Assembly (NCBI GenBank): GCA_964605715.1
Contig: CAZSDV010000082.1
Coordinates: forward strand, 1-6,436
Origin: JAPUME01 sp964605715
GTDB taxonomy: Bacteria; Acidobacteriota; Terriglobia; UBA7540; JAPUME01
Length of the DNA stretch: 6,436 bases
Direction: 5' to 3'
Part shown: positions 1 to 6,337 of the stretch, in pieces
Numbering within the stretch: the first letter of the stretch is position 1
Layout of the letters: the number at the start of each line of letters is the position of its first letter
Translations under genes and position numbers: made by a program
The notes under the pieces: generated by a model
Database searches by the model: none
What the model was told of the DNA's origin: nothing
The model's input: the letters and a program-made list of their open reading frames with translations, nothing else

Positions 1-510
1 CTAATGTAACAGATACTAAATAAAGGTGACACAGGCAAAGAGCACCCATTGATAATGTGACAGTGACAGCTCATCCTGCGGGTTCTTTCTGCCCTAAAAA
101 ATCACCTATCTCACTTAATATGTCAAGGAATCTTAGAGGAAACACTCATTACCTGTCACATAAAGCACTCTACTCAGCCCTCCCTAGACCTCTCAGCCAG
201 AAGGACCCCCAAAAGACTCGTGTTCCCCATAACGGCCTGAACCTTATACTTCCTGTGGAACAACGTACCCATTGTGCCTATCCAATCGCACCGCTATATC
301 CCGGCATTAGTCTGATCCAACTACCTTATCTTGTACCCTACTCAGGAATTAACCGGCCTCCACAGTGGGCGCACCAGCGGATTCTTCACCAACGGTTGAC
401 ATGTTCTTGGGAGAATCTTTGATGCATTCCAGCACCATTTTCAAAACCGTAACCGTCTATTTACATCCTTGTGCCAGACCAAATGGCCCTCGACGATTCC
501 AAGGAACGGC
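1..510. other. Gene-free left flank downstream of the polymerase gene
   Basis: I find no supportable gene in this stretch. The longest open frame, on the plus strand at 57-422, is rich in Pro, His, Leu, Ser and Arg, matches no family I know and lacks a clear ribosome binding site, so it is probably chance. The minus strand, which would follow the polymerase gene in transcription, is broken by stops in all three frames. A short 29-codon minus-strand frame at 438-349 reads plausibly as protein but has stops close on both sides. There is no hairpin followed by a T-run after the polymerase stop, so no terminator is evident. GTGACA-type repeats at the left edge are listed separately. The region may be a decayed gene or the flank of a mobile element; neither can be shown from sequence alone. 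Confidence 0.6.
3..160. repeat. Cluster of GTGACA-type boxes, possible mobile-element end
   Basis: Several near-copies of one short word lie close together: AATGTAACAG at 3-12, GGTGACAC at 25-32, AATGTGACAG at 54-63 and AGTGACAG at 62-69. An inverted copy, CTGTCACA, at 153-160 pairs perfectly with 56-63. The first and third copies match at 9 of 10 bases and start 51 bases apart. Spaced short repeats of this sort are found at the ends of some DDE-transposase insertion sequences, such as IS21 and IS481 relatives, but no transposase reading frame is visible here. The same pattern could equally be a set of protein-binding sites. The repeat words are seen directly; the mobile-element reading is only a guess. 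Confidence 0.3.
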
Positions 511-2364
511 CTATTGGCCCAATTGAGAAAGCTCCTGAGTATACAATTCCACTTTTTTTTCGTTTCCCAGCTGTTCATTGATATCCACTAGATTCTTTAG
601 GGCCTCCACTCTCAAATTCTCTGTGACAGTGTCACCCTCCAAAGCATAGATTCTCTCAAAATACTCGATAGCTTTCTCGACGTCGTTTTCTCTAACAGCG
701 ATTAGCCCCAAATAGTAATAAGCTGGCCCAAATTCTTGATCTAGCCTTATAGATTCTTGAAATTCCACTTTAGCCCTTTGAAACTCCTGGGTCATGAAAT
801 AATTATTTGCCAACCAGACATGGCTTTGAAGAAAATTAGGATCCAGTTGTATCAGTCTGAGCAAGGTTCTTTTCGATTCGGCAAACTTTTCAAGACGAAA
901 TTGACTAACGCCCAACTGATAGAGCGCCCACTTATCCTGTGGATAGTTATCGAGGGCCTGAATAAAATAGGGCTCTGCTGTTCGATCATCTCCAGCGTTG
1001 GAAAAAGCTACTCCTTCCATAAAATAGTGGTCAGCTGAGAATACCTTTAAAGAGTGGTTAAAGAATATCATGGCCAGTAGTGGTAGTAGGAGGAAAACAC
1101 CAATGACTTTCCCTGCATTTAAAGTGGAATTCCCCTCAGGACGGGGTTCGGATACCAGGGCCGGTTGAAGGGCAAGATTAAGCCAAAAAAACACGGCGAC
1201 AAAAACGAATCGCAGATTTTGAGAATAGAGGTTGTGGATCAGGAGACCCATCACGGCACAGCAATTGCCGGCGATGAGATACTTCTTTTTTGGATCCCAA
1301 TTCACGTAATACTTGTAAAAAAAAGCGAAAAGAACACCCCAAAACAGTAAAAACCCTACGATTCCTAAATCACTAAGAAGCTCAAGGAACTCATTGTGGG
1401 CGTGTACTAGTCTCCCTCCAGTTGGGTAGCCCTGATCAATATCTGGGGATTGTTGTCTATACGCAGGGTAGTACACATTGAAAGTTCCCACACCGGAACC
1501 GAAGAGGGGATAATCCTCGACAATTTCAAGAGTGTTCCGCCACCAGAGCTTGCGAGATCCAAGGGTTCCCTCGGTCATTGTTGCGGTGTAAAGAAATCCA
1601 GCGACAACTAGTACAAAGGTGGAGCTAACTACCCAAAGGTATCTTCTCTTATGCGCCTTACCGAAACTGATGAAAAAAAACAAGATGATGGAAATGCTCG
1701 ATCCGAGAAAAGCTGCCCTCGTTTGGGTTGACAGAAGACCTCCCACTCCTAGAAGGAAGCATATGGCAAGAAAAATTCTAGCCGCACCTGTTCTGGTGAA
1801 AAACCCGTAAAGAACCAGCGGAAGGGTGCTTACCAGAACTGCCGCAAAAGGGTTGGGATTGCCAAAAAAAGAGTGTCCCCGCCTACTCATATATTCTCTC
1901 TGGAAAGAGTTCACAAAAGGAGCCAAATCATAGCCGAAGATTTGAAAGAAACTATAGATTGAGGAAAGTCCCACAACCAGCCCGACAGCGTAGATAATAT
2001 AGGAGTATTTGGTTTCTGAGTTAATAGCTACAGAAGCTACGAAGAAAAACAGAATTAACAGTACCAGGTTAATGAAATACACCCTATCTGTGTAGGGTAA
2101 GAGCGCAAATGACAGCAGGTTATAGCAAAGGTACAGAAGCACAAAAACATAAAGTAGGTCCTTCTTGACAGGACACGTGGCCGCCAAAATGGAACGAGCG
2201 ACAAGGAAAAAGCAGGCAAGCAAAACGAAAAAATGGAAGAGTACTTCTTTTATCGACTCAAAAGGCCTATGTGTTTCCAGGGAAAATGCAAAAGAGACAC
2301 TGATCACACAGCATACAACCAAAAAGTAGACAAGGTTATTCAGATACTTATCCAGGGTTTTCAT
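511..2364 (-). CDS. O-antigen ligase/polymerase-like (Wzy_C) membrane protein with C-terminal TPR domain
   Basis: This 617-residue protein is probably an inner-membrane polysaccharide polymerase or ligase that handles undecaprenyl-linked glycans on the periplasmic side. About 12 hydrophobic segments fill residues 10-435. Motifs of the Wzy_C/O-antigen ligase superfamily are visible: FGNPNPFAA (167-175), TRAAFLG (215-221), GSGVGTF (289-295) and HAHNEFLELLSDLGIVG (321-337), the last in the large periplasmic loop that carries the functional histidine in this family. After a final membrane helix (~419-436), residues ~443-612 form about four or five TPR repeats, for example 477-510, 511-544 and 545-578, with the usual Ala/Gly/Tyr positions and a helix-ending LDPN-like turn. 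The ATG at 2364 gives a Lys-rich start followed by a membrane helix; its ribosome binding site is weak (GAG 4 bases upstream). It is last in the minus-strand gene series, 242 bases after the dehydratase. Sampled GC is about 10 points below the dehydratase, which is common for polymerases. Whether it acts as Wzy, WaaL or a protein O-glycosyl ligase cannot be told from sequence. Confidence 0.88.
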   Translation of the reverse strand: MKTLDKYLNNLVYFLVVCCVISVSFAFSLETHRPFESIKEVLFHFFVLLACFFLVARSILAATCPVKKDLLYVFVLLYLCYNLLSFALLPYTDRVYFINLVLLILFFFVASVAINSETKYSYIIYAVGLVVGLSSIYSFFQIFGYDLAPFVNSFQREYMSRRGHSFFGNPNPFAAVLVSTLPLVLYGFFTRTGAARIFLAICFLLGVGGLLSTQTRAAFLGSSISIILFFFISFGKAHKRRYLWVVSSTFVLVVAGFLYTATMTEGTLGSRKLWWRNTLEIVEDYPLFGSGVGTFNVYYPAYRQQSPDIDQGYPTGGRLVHAHNEFLELLSDLGIVGFLLFWGVLFAFFYKYYVNWDPKKKYLIAGNCCAVMGLLIHNLYSQNLRFVFVAVFFWLNLALQPALVSEPRPEGNSTLNAGKVIGVFLLLPLLAMIFFNHSLKVFSADHYFMEGVAFSNAGDDRTAEPYFIQALDNYPQDKWALYQLGVSQFRLEKFAESKRTLLRLIQLDPNFLQSHVWLANNYFMTQEFQRAKVEFQESIRLDQEFGPAYYYLGLIAVRENDVEKAIEYFERIYALEGDTVTENLRVEALKNLVDINEQLGNEKKVELYTQELSQLGQ

Positions 2365-2384
2365 TTACTCAAGGGCCCAACCAC

Positions 2385-2403
2385 TTCACCATTCGTCGGT
2401 GAA
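2385..2403. repeat. Small inverted repeat 20 bases upstream of the polymerase start
   Basis: TTCACC at 2385-2390 and GGTGAA at 2398-2403 form a perfect 6-bp stem with a 7-base loop, in the leader just before the polymerase ATG. There is no T-run after it on the minus strand, so it is not an intrinsic terminator. It could be an operator half-site pair, a leader hairpin or chance. The rest of the 242-base spacer (2365-2606) holds no gene and no convincing promoter. Confidence 0.35.
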
Positions 2404-2415
2404 ACCACGAGAGGC

Positions 2416-2429
2416 AGAGAAGGCACACC
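2416..2429 (-). promoter_or_regulatory. Copy 1 of a shared 14-base upstream motif (GGTGTGCCTTCTCT)
   Basis: Read on the minus strand, this 14-mer lies 51 bases upstream of the polymerase ATG. An identical 14-mer at 5281-5294 lies 46 bases upstream of the sugar transferase ATG. The flanks do not match. The same orientation and similar distance to two starts suggest a regulatory or transcript-leader site. A 14-base repeat in a window of this size could also arise by chance (roughly one chance in ten by rough reckoning), so the regulatory role is inference. Confidence 0.3.
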
Positions 2430-2606
2430 GAAAAAATCTGCCCGTTTCTGATTCATGTTCAACTATTCCCGTACCCTCTTTCCGTATGGTTCGTTTCGCC
2501 TGACAACACCGGACCAAGCCGGCGACACGAACATTGGTAAGAACTCCTAAGACCGTGCGGAGCTTGCTTCGCCTACACTTCTGTCGGCTCCGTTTTTGAA
2601 TGCGCT

Positions 2607-4559
2607 TCAGTTCGTGGTTTCCGTACTTTGCTGAGACTGATACTCCGGCACGATCTCTCTGAGCTTTTGCTTGAGCCGCTGGTCCTCTCCCGTATCCAAG
2701 AATCTCTTTAGCTCCTTGAGATGGGCTTCCAGCTTCAAGCCATCGGTGGGCTGATCAGTTGCTACATGAATCTTTGCGTGTTTCGTACCTACCTTCTCCT
2801 GCCAGGGAGAAAACAGCTCCTCCCTCAGCTTCTCCCCGGGCCGCAGTCGTGTGAACACAATTTTAATATCCCGACCAGGCTCTAATCCGGAAAGCCGGAT
2901 CAGATCGCGGGCCAGGTCCACGATTTTGACCGGTTCGCCCATATCCAACACGAAAATTTCTCCACCACCGCCGCCGATGGCTGCAGCCTGAAGGATCAGG
3001 GCAACCGCCTCGTGAGCCGTCATAAAATACCGTTCGACCTCAGGGTCAGTGACCCTGACAGGCCCGCCTTTTCCAATCAGGTCTTGAAAAAGAGGTACCA
3101 CACTGCCGCTGGAACCAAGGACGTTCCCGAACCTCACGACTACAAACGTTGAGTCACTATTGCAGGCGGCCCGCTGGGTGAGAAGTTCGGCGACTCGCTT
3201 GGTCGCCCCCATGACGCTCAATGGCATGACGGCCTTGTCCGTAGATACCAGCACAAAATGTCTCGTACCCACCTTTAAAGCAGCCTCAATGATATTGTGT
3301 GTCCCGAAGATGTTATTGGCAACAGCTTCCCACGGGTGCAATTCCATCAGTGGAACGTGTTTGTGCGCTGCCGCGTGAAACACAATCTGTGGCCTGTGTT
3401 CATCAAAAACGCTCATCACGCGGTTTTGATTTCTCACATCTCCGAGGATTGGGATGAACCGGACTTCCGGAAAATCCTCCACCAGAAGATTGTGGACGGA
3501 GAAGAGGTGACTTTCCGCAATCTCAAACAACAGAATGGATTCAGGAGACCACTTTGCCACTTGACGGGACAGTTCAGAACCGATTGATCCTCCTGCGCCT
3601 GTTATCGCTATCCTGCGCCCCCTCAAAAACTCTCCGACCTCGCCCAGGTCTGTTTTCACAGGTTCACGGCGTAGGAGATCCTCCAGACGGACATCACGAA
3701 ACTCGCTTAGACGACGCTCGCCCGTAATCAACTCATAAAGTCCTGGCACAATTTGGCAGGACACGCCGACATCTTGACAGCTTTGTGTTATCTCGCGCAC
3801 CACCCGGCCTGGGGCAGTGGGCATGGAGCTAATGACTAAATCTATGGATAATTCCGTGACAATCTCGGCAATTCGACTACGACCCCCAAGGACCGTCACA
3901 CCATGCAACTTTTGGCCGAGCTTCTCTCGGTCATCGTCAATAAATGCAACCACCGAAAGACCAAGACCGCGATTTGCTTGAATCTCACGCACAACCATTG
4001 CCCCCGCATCACCTGCCCCAACTATCAGCGTTGGCCTTCGCTCGCTTCCATTGTCAGTTCGGACGGTACCCTTACCTGATGGATTTTGAGTTGCCATGAT
4101 TCTGGGAAGCAGCCGCGCACCGCCGCAAAACATCAAGGTCAGAAGGCCCTCGAGAAGGAGGATGGACCTTGGGAACCCGACAACGGTGCCAAGCGGTATA
4201 ATGACCCCTAGCATCACGAAGCCAATGACAAGCGAGCCGGTCATGACCCCGGCTACGATATCGGTGATCTCGCGTACAGTAGCGTAGCGCCACAGACGGC
4301 TGTAGAGCCCGAAAAAATGGAACAAAACAGGCCTTACAACCAACACCAGTGGCAAATAAACATCCCAACTCTTGATGAACTGGAAAGGATCAACGGTTTC
4401 AAAACGCAGCACGAACGAAAGCCAAACGGCGGAGATAACTCCCACCCAATCGATGACCAAAAAATATCTCTTCCGCCATGAAAACCTAGACTCGCTCATT
4501 TCTTCATTGTCCTCCAGGACATGACTTGACGAAATGGGAAATATCCCACCCAGATCCAA
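2607..4559 (-). CDS. Membrane-bound nucleotide-sugar 4,6-dehydratase (CapD/WbpM/PglF family)
   Basis: This enzyme family uses NAD(P) to convert UDP-GlcNAc, or a related UDP-sugar, to a 4-keto-6-deoxy sugar, an early step toward sugars such as QuiNAc, FucNAc or bacillosamine. The 650-residue length is normal for the large membrane form. Four membrane helices lie at about 33-52, 69-87, 100-120 and 130-153. A first Rossmann domain follows with GAGDAG at 181-186, then the catalytic SDR domain with TGAGGSIG at 320-327, STDKA at 439-443, MGATKR at 450-455, VRFGNVLGSSGSVVPLF at 475-491 and RPGEKLREEL at 573-582. The usual SDR Tyr-x3-Lys is Met450-x3-Lys454, which is typical of this subfamily and not a defect. 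The start is uncertain: the long form begins at a TTG at 4559, while an in-frame ATG at 4499 (residue 21, MSESRFSW) would give 630 residues. Each has a GGAGG-type site 11 bases upstream. I favour the ATG as the commoner codon, with no homology support for the first 20 residues. It follows the sugar transferase, in the PglF-PglC style of pairing. Confidence 0.93.
   Translation of the reverse strand: MDLGGIFPISSSHVLEDNEEMSESRFSWRKRYFLVIDWVGVISAVWLSFVLRFETVDPFQFIKSWDVYLPLVLVVRPVLFHFFGLYSRLWRYATVREITDIVAGVMTGSLVIGFVMLGVIIPLGTVVGFPRSILLLEGLLTLMFCGGARLLPRIMATQNPSGKGTVRTDNGSERRPTLIVGAGDAGAMVVREIQANRGLGLSVVAFIDDDREKLGQKLHGVTVLGGRSRIAEIVTELSIDLVISSMPTAPGRVVREITQSCQDVGVSCQIVPGLYELITGERRLSEFRDVRLEDLLRREPVKTDLGEVGEFLRGRRIAITGAGGSIGSELSRQVAKWSPESILLFEIAESHLFSVHNLLVEDFPEVRFIPILGDVRNQNRVMSVFDEHRPQIVFHAAAHKHVPLMELHPWEAVANNIFGTHNIIEAALKVGTRHFVLVSTDKAVMPLSVMGATKRVAELLTQRAACNSDSTFVVVRFGNVLGSSGSVVPLFQDLIGKGGPVRVTDPEVERYFMTAHEAVALILQAAAIGGGGGEIFVLDMGEPVKIVDLARDLIRLSGLEPGRDIKIVFTRLRPGEKLREELFSPWQEKVGTKHAKIHVATDQPTDGLKLEAHLKELKRFLDTGEDQRLKQKLREIVPEYQSQQSTETTN
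4511..4515 (-). promoter_or_regulatory. Ribosome binding site for the shorter dehydratase start
   Basis: GGAGG on the minus strand lies 11 bases upstream of the in-frame ATG at 4499. A second site, GGAGGGAG at 4571-4578, sits exactly 11 bases upstream of the TTG at 4559. The sugar transferase site shows the same 11-base spacing. The two alternative starts therefore cannot be separated by spacing, only by the preference for ATG over TTG. Confidence 0.45.
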
Positions 4560-4589
4560 GACACGTCAAACTCCCTCCAGCTCTGTTTA

Positions 4590-4605
4590 TCGAGTCCTTC
4601 GAGTC
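4590..4605. repeat. Short tandem direct repeat TCGAGTC in the dehydratase leader
   Basis: TCGAGTC occurs at 4590-4596 and again at 4599-4605, a 9-base period, in the spacer between the sugar transferase stop and the dehydratase start. Two adjacent direct copies could be a binding site, but the repeat is short enough to be chance. Confidence 0.25.
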
Positions 4606-4634
4606 TATTGGCCTTCATGGGAACGGATTATTGT

Positions 4635-5234
4635 CTAATGTAAGAATAACGAGCGCTTGAAAAAGCTCAATACCGCAGTATCTACCAGGATTTTCATATC
4701 GAACCAAAAAGAATGATTTCGAACGTAGTGTAGACTCAGCCTCATTTTCTCGGGATGGATGTTTTCCAGATAGTCCCCATCAGGGTCTTTACTACCCCTG
4801 AGAACCTCACCTTCACTCGGAAGTAAGACAAATGCATAATCCGCTATTCCCGGGCGCACATCAAGAACAGCCTTGTCAAGGTCAACTACCCAGAGGACTT
4901 GGGGCCTGGGACCCACCAGGCTCATGTCTCCTTTGAGAACATTGATCAATTGAGGAAGTTCGTCAAGCTTGTAATCCCTGAGGAAACCGCCGGACCTGGT
5001 GATGCGCGGATCGTCATTTGCAGTAGATGACGGGCCGACTTTTTCGGCGTCGACAACCATGGTGCGAAACTTGAAAATCCGAAACTGCCTACCATTCCTC
5101 CCCGCCCGGACGCCACGATAGAATACGGGCCCAAGTGTATCGAGCTTAATCCAAAGGCAGGCGCCCAGGAAGAAAGGAGAGGACAACCACAGCCCGAGGA
5201 CAGAAAACACAATGTCAAACAGGCGTTTCACCAT
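4635..5234 (-). CDS. Short bacterial sugar transferase (PglC/WcaJ-type phosphoglycosyl transferase)
   Basis: This family moves a sugar-1-phosphate from a UDP-sugar to undecaprenyl phosphate, starting glycan assembly at the cytoplasmic face of the inner membrane. At 199 residues it is the short monotopic form, lacking the extra N-terminal membrane domains of WbaP/WcaJ. Residues 1-4 are MVKR, then one hydrophobic helix at about 8-30 is kinked by Ser19-Pro20 as in re-entrant PglC helices. GPVFYRGVRAGRNG (35-48) and FRIFKFRTM (51-59) follow, and KLDELPQLINVLKGDMSLVG (89-108) holds the catalytic Asp91-Glu92 pair and leads into PRP (109-111). The C-terminal part (GIADYAFVLLPSEGEVLRGS, then HPEKMRLSLHYV) belongs to a known variant with a GITDYAS-like segment in place of the common GLTGWAQVNG. 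The ATG at 5234 has GAGGAG 11 bases upstream. It lies 117 bases after the methyltransferase and 75 or 135 bases before the dehydratase, which probably helps make its substrate. Confidence 0.93.
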   Translation of the reverse strand: MVKRLFDIVFSVLGLWLSSPFFLGACLWIKLDTLGPVFYRGVRAGRNGRQFRIFKFRTMVVDAEKVGPSSTANDDPRITRSGGFLRDYKLDELPQLINVLKGDMSLVGPRPQVLWVVDLDKAVLDVRPGIADYAFVLLPSEGEVLRGSKDPDGDYLENIHPEKMRLSLHYVRNHSFWFDMKILVDTAVLSFFKRSLFLH

Positions 5235-5245
5235 ACTCCAGCGCT

Positions 5246-5251
5246 CTCCTC
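5246..5251 (-). promoter_or_regulatory. Ribosome binding site of the sugar transferase
   Basis: GAGGAG on the minus strand lies 11 bases upstream of the ATG at 5234. A nearer GGAG at 5236-5239 is only one base from the ATG and too close to serve it. The spacing matches that of both candidate starts of the dehydratase. Confidence 0.5.
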
Positions 5252-5280
5252 AAAAATCCTTTGCGCTTTATGGGACGGAG

Positions 5281-5294
5281 AGAGAAGGCACACC
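5281..5294 (-). promoter_or_regulatory. Copy 2 of the shared 14-base upstream motif (GGTGTGCCTTCTCT)
   Basis: This copy is identical and in the same orientation as the one at 2416-2429, and lies 46 bases upstream of the sugar transferase ATG, in the 117-base gap after the methyltransferase. About 35 bases further upstream a TTGAAA is visible, but no good -10 box accompanies it, so I do not call a promoter. A role in regulating both genes is inference. Confidence 0.3.
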
Positions 5295-5351
5295 ATTCTC
5301 ATCCCCAGACGGTTTAGTGGGAAACTCGAGCCTTCTTTCAAAGTTGAGTCA

Positions 5352-6137
5352 TCATTTAGGCATTTGCTTGCCTTGACGTTGTCCCACTGCATACAGGACC
5401 TGAAATTCCGAAGCTGAAGCGCCCAGCGGAATGGGAGAAATCGGACTCAACTCCTCAATCCCGTCCTTGATCTCAGCAGGAACAGCTTTCAACTGTCCGT
5501 AGAAGATTCGCTTCAGCAATTCTTTGCTCTTCATCTTCCTGGGAATCAGGCGCAAACGGAATGCCACTTGTTTGACGAACGACCTCAACTGGTTACCCCA
5601 AGAATCCTGGATGGTGGGAAATGCGGCGTACAGCTCGATGCTGAAATTCTTGCCGTTGAATAGCTCTACTAGCTCTCTCGCTCCCAGGTGTTTTGTACTT
5701 AGTGGACTGGGGCTAAAGTTCTCCCACTCAAGGTTTGCAGTACAAAGGAGAACGATACCTTGATGACGGAGAATCCGATTGCACTCGGCAAGGAATTGCT
5801 CGGGACGCTTCAAATAGTAGACAGCTTCATACAGGATGACCAGATCAAAAGTTCCTTCTTTGAACGGTAATTCGTGGGCGTCAAACCGCACCAGCGGGAT
5901 TCTACCTCGGTAGTGCCGCTGAGCTGTCCTCAGCAGCTTTTCTGTGTAGTCGCCACCGACCACTCGATTCGCTTTCCCAGCGAGATAGCCCAGGCCCTGG
6001 CCCGATCCACAAGCAACCTCCAGAACATCTTTTCCCTGGCCTACCGATGCCGCCATCCCATATCTTGTATAGAGCATCGACAGCGCTTCCTGGGTGATCC
6101 GGTTGCCTACTGCTTCTGTAACCTCTGAATAATCCAT
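5352..6137 (-). CDS. Class I SAM-dependent methyltransferase
   Basis: This 261-residue cytoplasmic protein should transfer a methyl group from S-adenosylmethionine, most likely to a sugar or sugar-linked precursor given its neighbours, though the substrate is not evident. The Rossmann-like methyltransferase fold is clear. Motif I is VLEVACGSGQG at 38-48, the acidic residue after strand 2 is Asp63 in VVGGDYTEKLL, the adenine-side motif is FDAHELPF at 85-92, and the post-motif segment is FDLVILYEAVYYL at 97-109. LAECNRILRHQG (116-127) is the usual helix and turn before strand 5. The region after ~150 is a less conserved cap that ends in a basic stretch (RLIPRKMKSKELLKR). The start ATG at 6137 overlaps the aminotransferase stop by one base (TAATG), which points to translational coupling; no strong separate ribosome binding site is seen. 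It is followed by the sugar transferase. It could also methylate a lipid or quinone, but the gene context argues for polysaccharide work. Confidence 0.9.
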   Translation of the reverse strand: MDYSEVTEAVGNRITQEALSMLYTRYGMAASVGQGKDVLEVACGSGQGLGYLAGKANRVVGGDYTEKLLRTAQRHYRGRIPLVRFDAHELPFKEGTFDLVILYEAVYYLKRPEQFLAECNRILRHQGIVLLCTANLEWENFSPSPLSTKHLGARELVELFNGKNFSIELYAAFPTIQDSWGNQLRSFVKQVAFRLRLIPRKMKSKELLKRIFYGQLKAVPAEIKDGIEELSPISPIPLGASASEFQVLYAVGQRQGKQMPK

Positions 6138-6337
6138 TACATTCTGAAGCTTCTGATCTTGCGACAGGCTTCTTCCAGTTCTGCTTGCGATTTCGCGAAG
6201 CAGAACCGGATGAGATCTTTTCCTGTGCCGTCGTGGAAGAAGGCCTCGCCCGGAACTCCGGCTACTCCGGCCTGAGAGAGAAAATGCATCGTCTTTTCCT
6301 TTTTCTTTAGCTTCAAATTATCTTGAAAAAAAACCAA
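6137..6337 (-). CDS. Aminotransferase class I/II, C-terminal fragment (5' part missing)
   Basis: Only the last ~50 residues look real. The segment AGVAGVPGEAFF followed by DLIRFCFAKSQAELEEACRK is the C-terminal end of a PLP-dependent class I/II (AspC/kynurenine-methionine aminotransferase-like) enzyme, including the Arg that in this family binds the substrate carboxylate (IRFCFAK). Full-length relatives are about 380-400 residues and have the PLP lysine far upstream, which is absent here. The frame can be opened at a TTG at 6337, but the first ~12-16 codons lie in very AT-rich DNA, are Lys-rich and do not convincingly match the family, so that start is not a true gene start. The gene ends by one-base overlap with the methyltransferase ATG. 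It is not of the DegT/PglE type usual in amino-sugar synthesis, so its link to the pathway is unclear. It is either a gene broken by rearrangement or a true gene cut by an assembly join. Confidence 0.75.
   Translation of the reverse strand: MVFFQDNLKLKKKEKTMHFLSQAGVAGVPGEAFFHDGTGKDLIRFCFAKSQAELEEACRKIRSFRM

Noticed and set aside
385..420. Plus-strand TTGACA with a TTTGAT about 16 bases later, a possible sigma-70 promoter
   Set aside because: The -10 match is weak and it would only read antisense into the polymerase gene; no plus-strand gene follows.
57..422. Plus-strand open frame of 121 codons
   Set aside because: No family resemblance, composition rich in Pro/His/Arg/Ser, no clear ribosome site, and it lies against the direction of all other genes; probably chance.
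430..511. Possible terminator after the polymerase stop
   Set aside because: The only local stem is TTCC/GGAA with a 2-base loop and no T-run follows on the minus strand.
3200..3215. Met in place of the SDR catalytic Tyr in the dehydratase, which at first looks like a lost active site
   Set aside because: Met-x3-Lys is the normal state in the large membrane-bound WbpM/CapD/PglF dehydratases, so this is a family trait.
3160..3587. Plus-strand open frames inside the dehydratase gene
   Set aside because: They overlap a strongly supported minus-strand gene with all family motifs intact and match no known protein style.
4072..4368. Second minus-strand frame of 98 codons inside the dehydratase N-terminal region
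   Set aside because: It is a shadow of the membrane-domain coding sequence, in another frame, with no start signal of its own.
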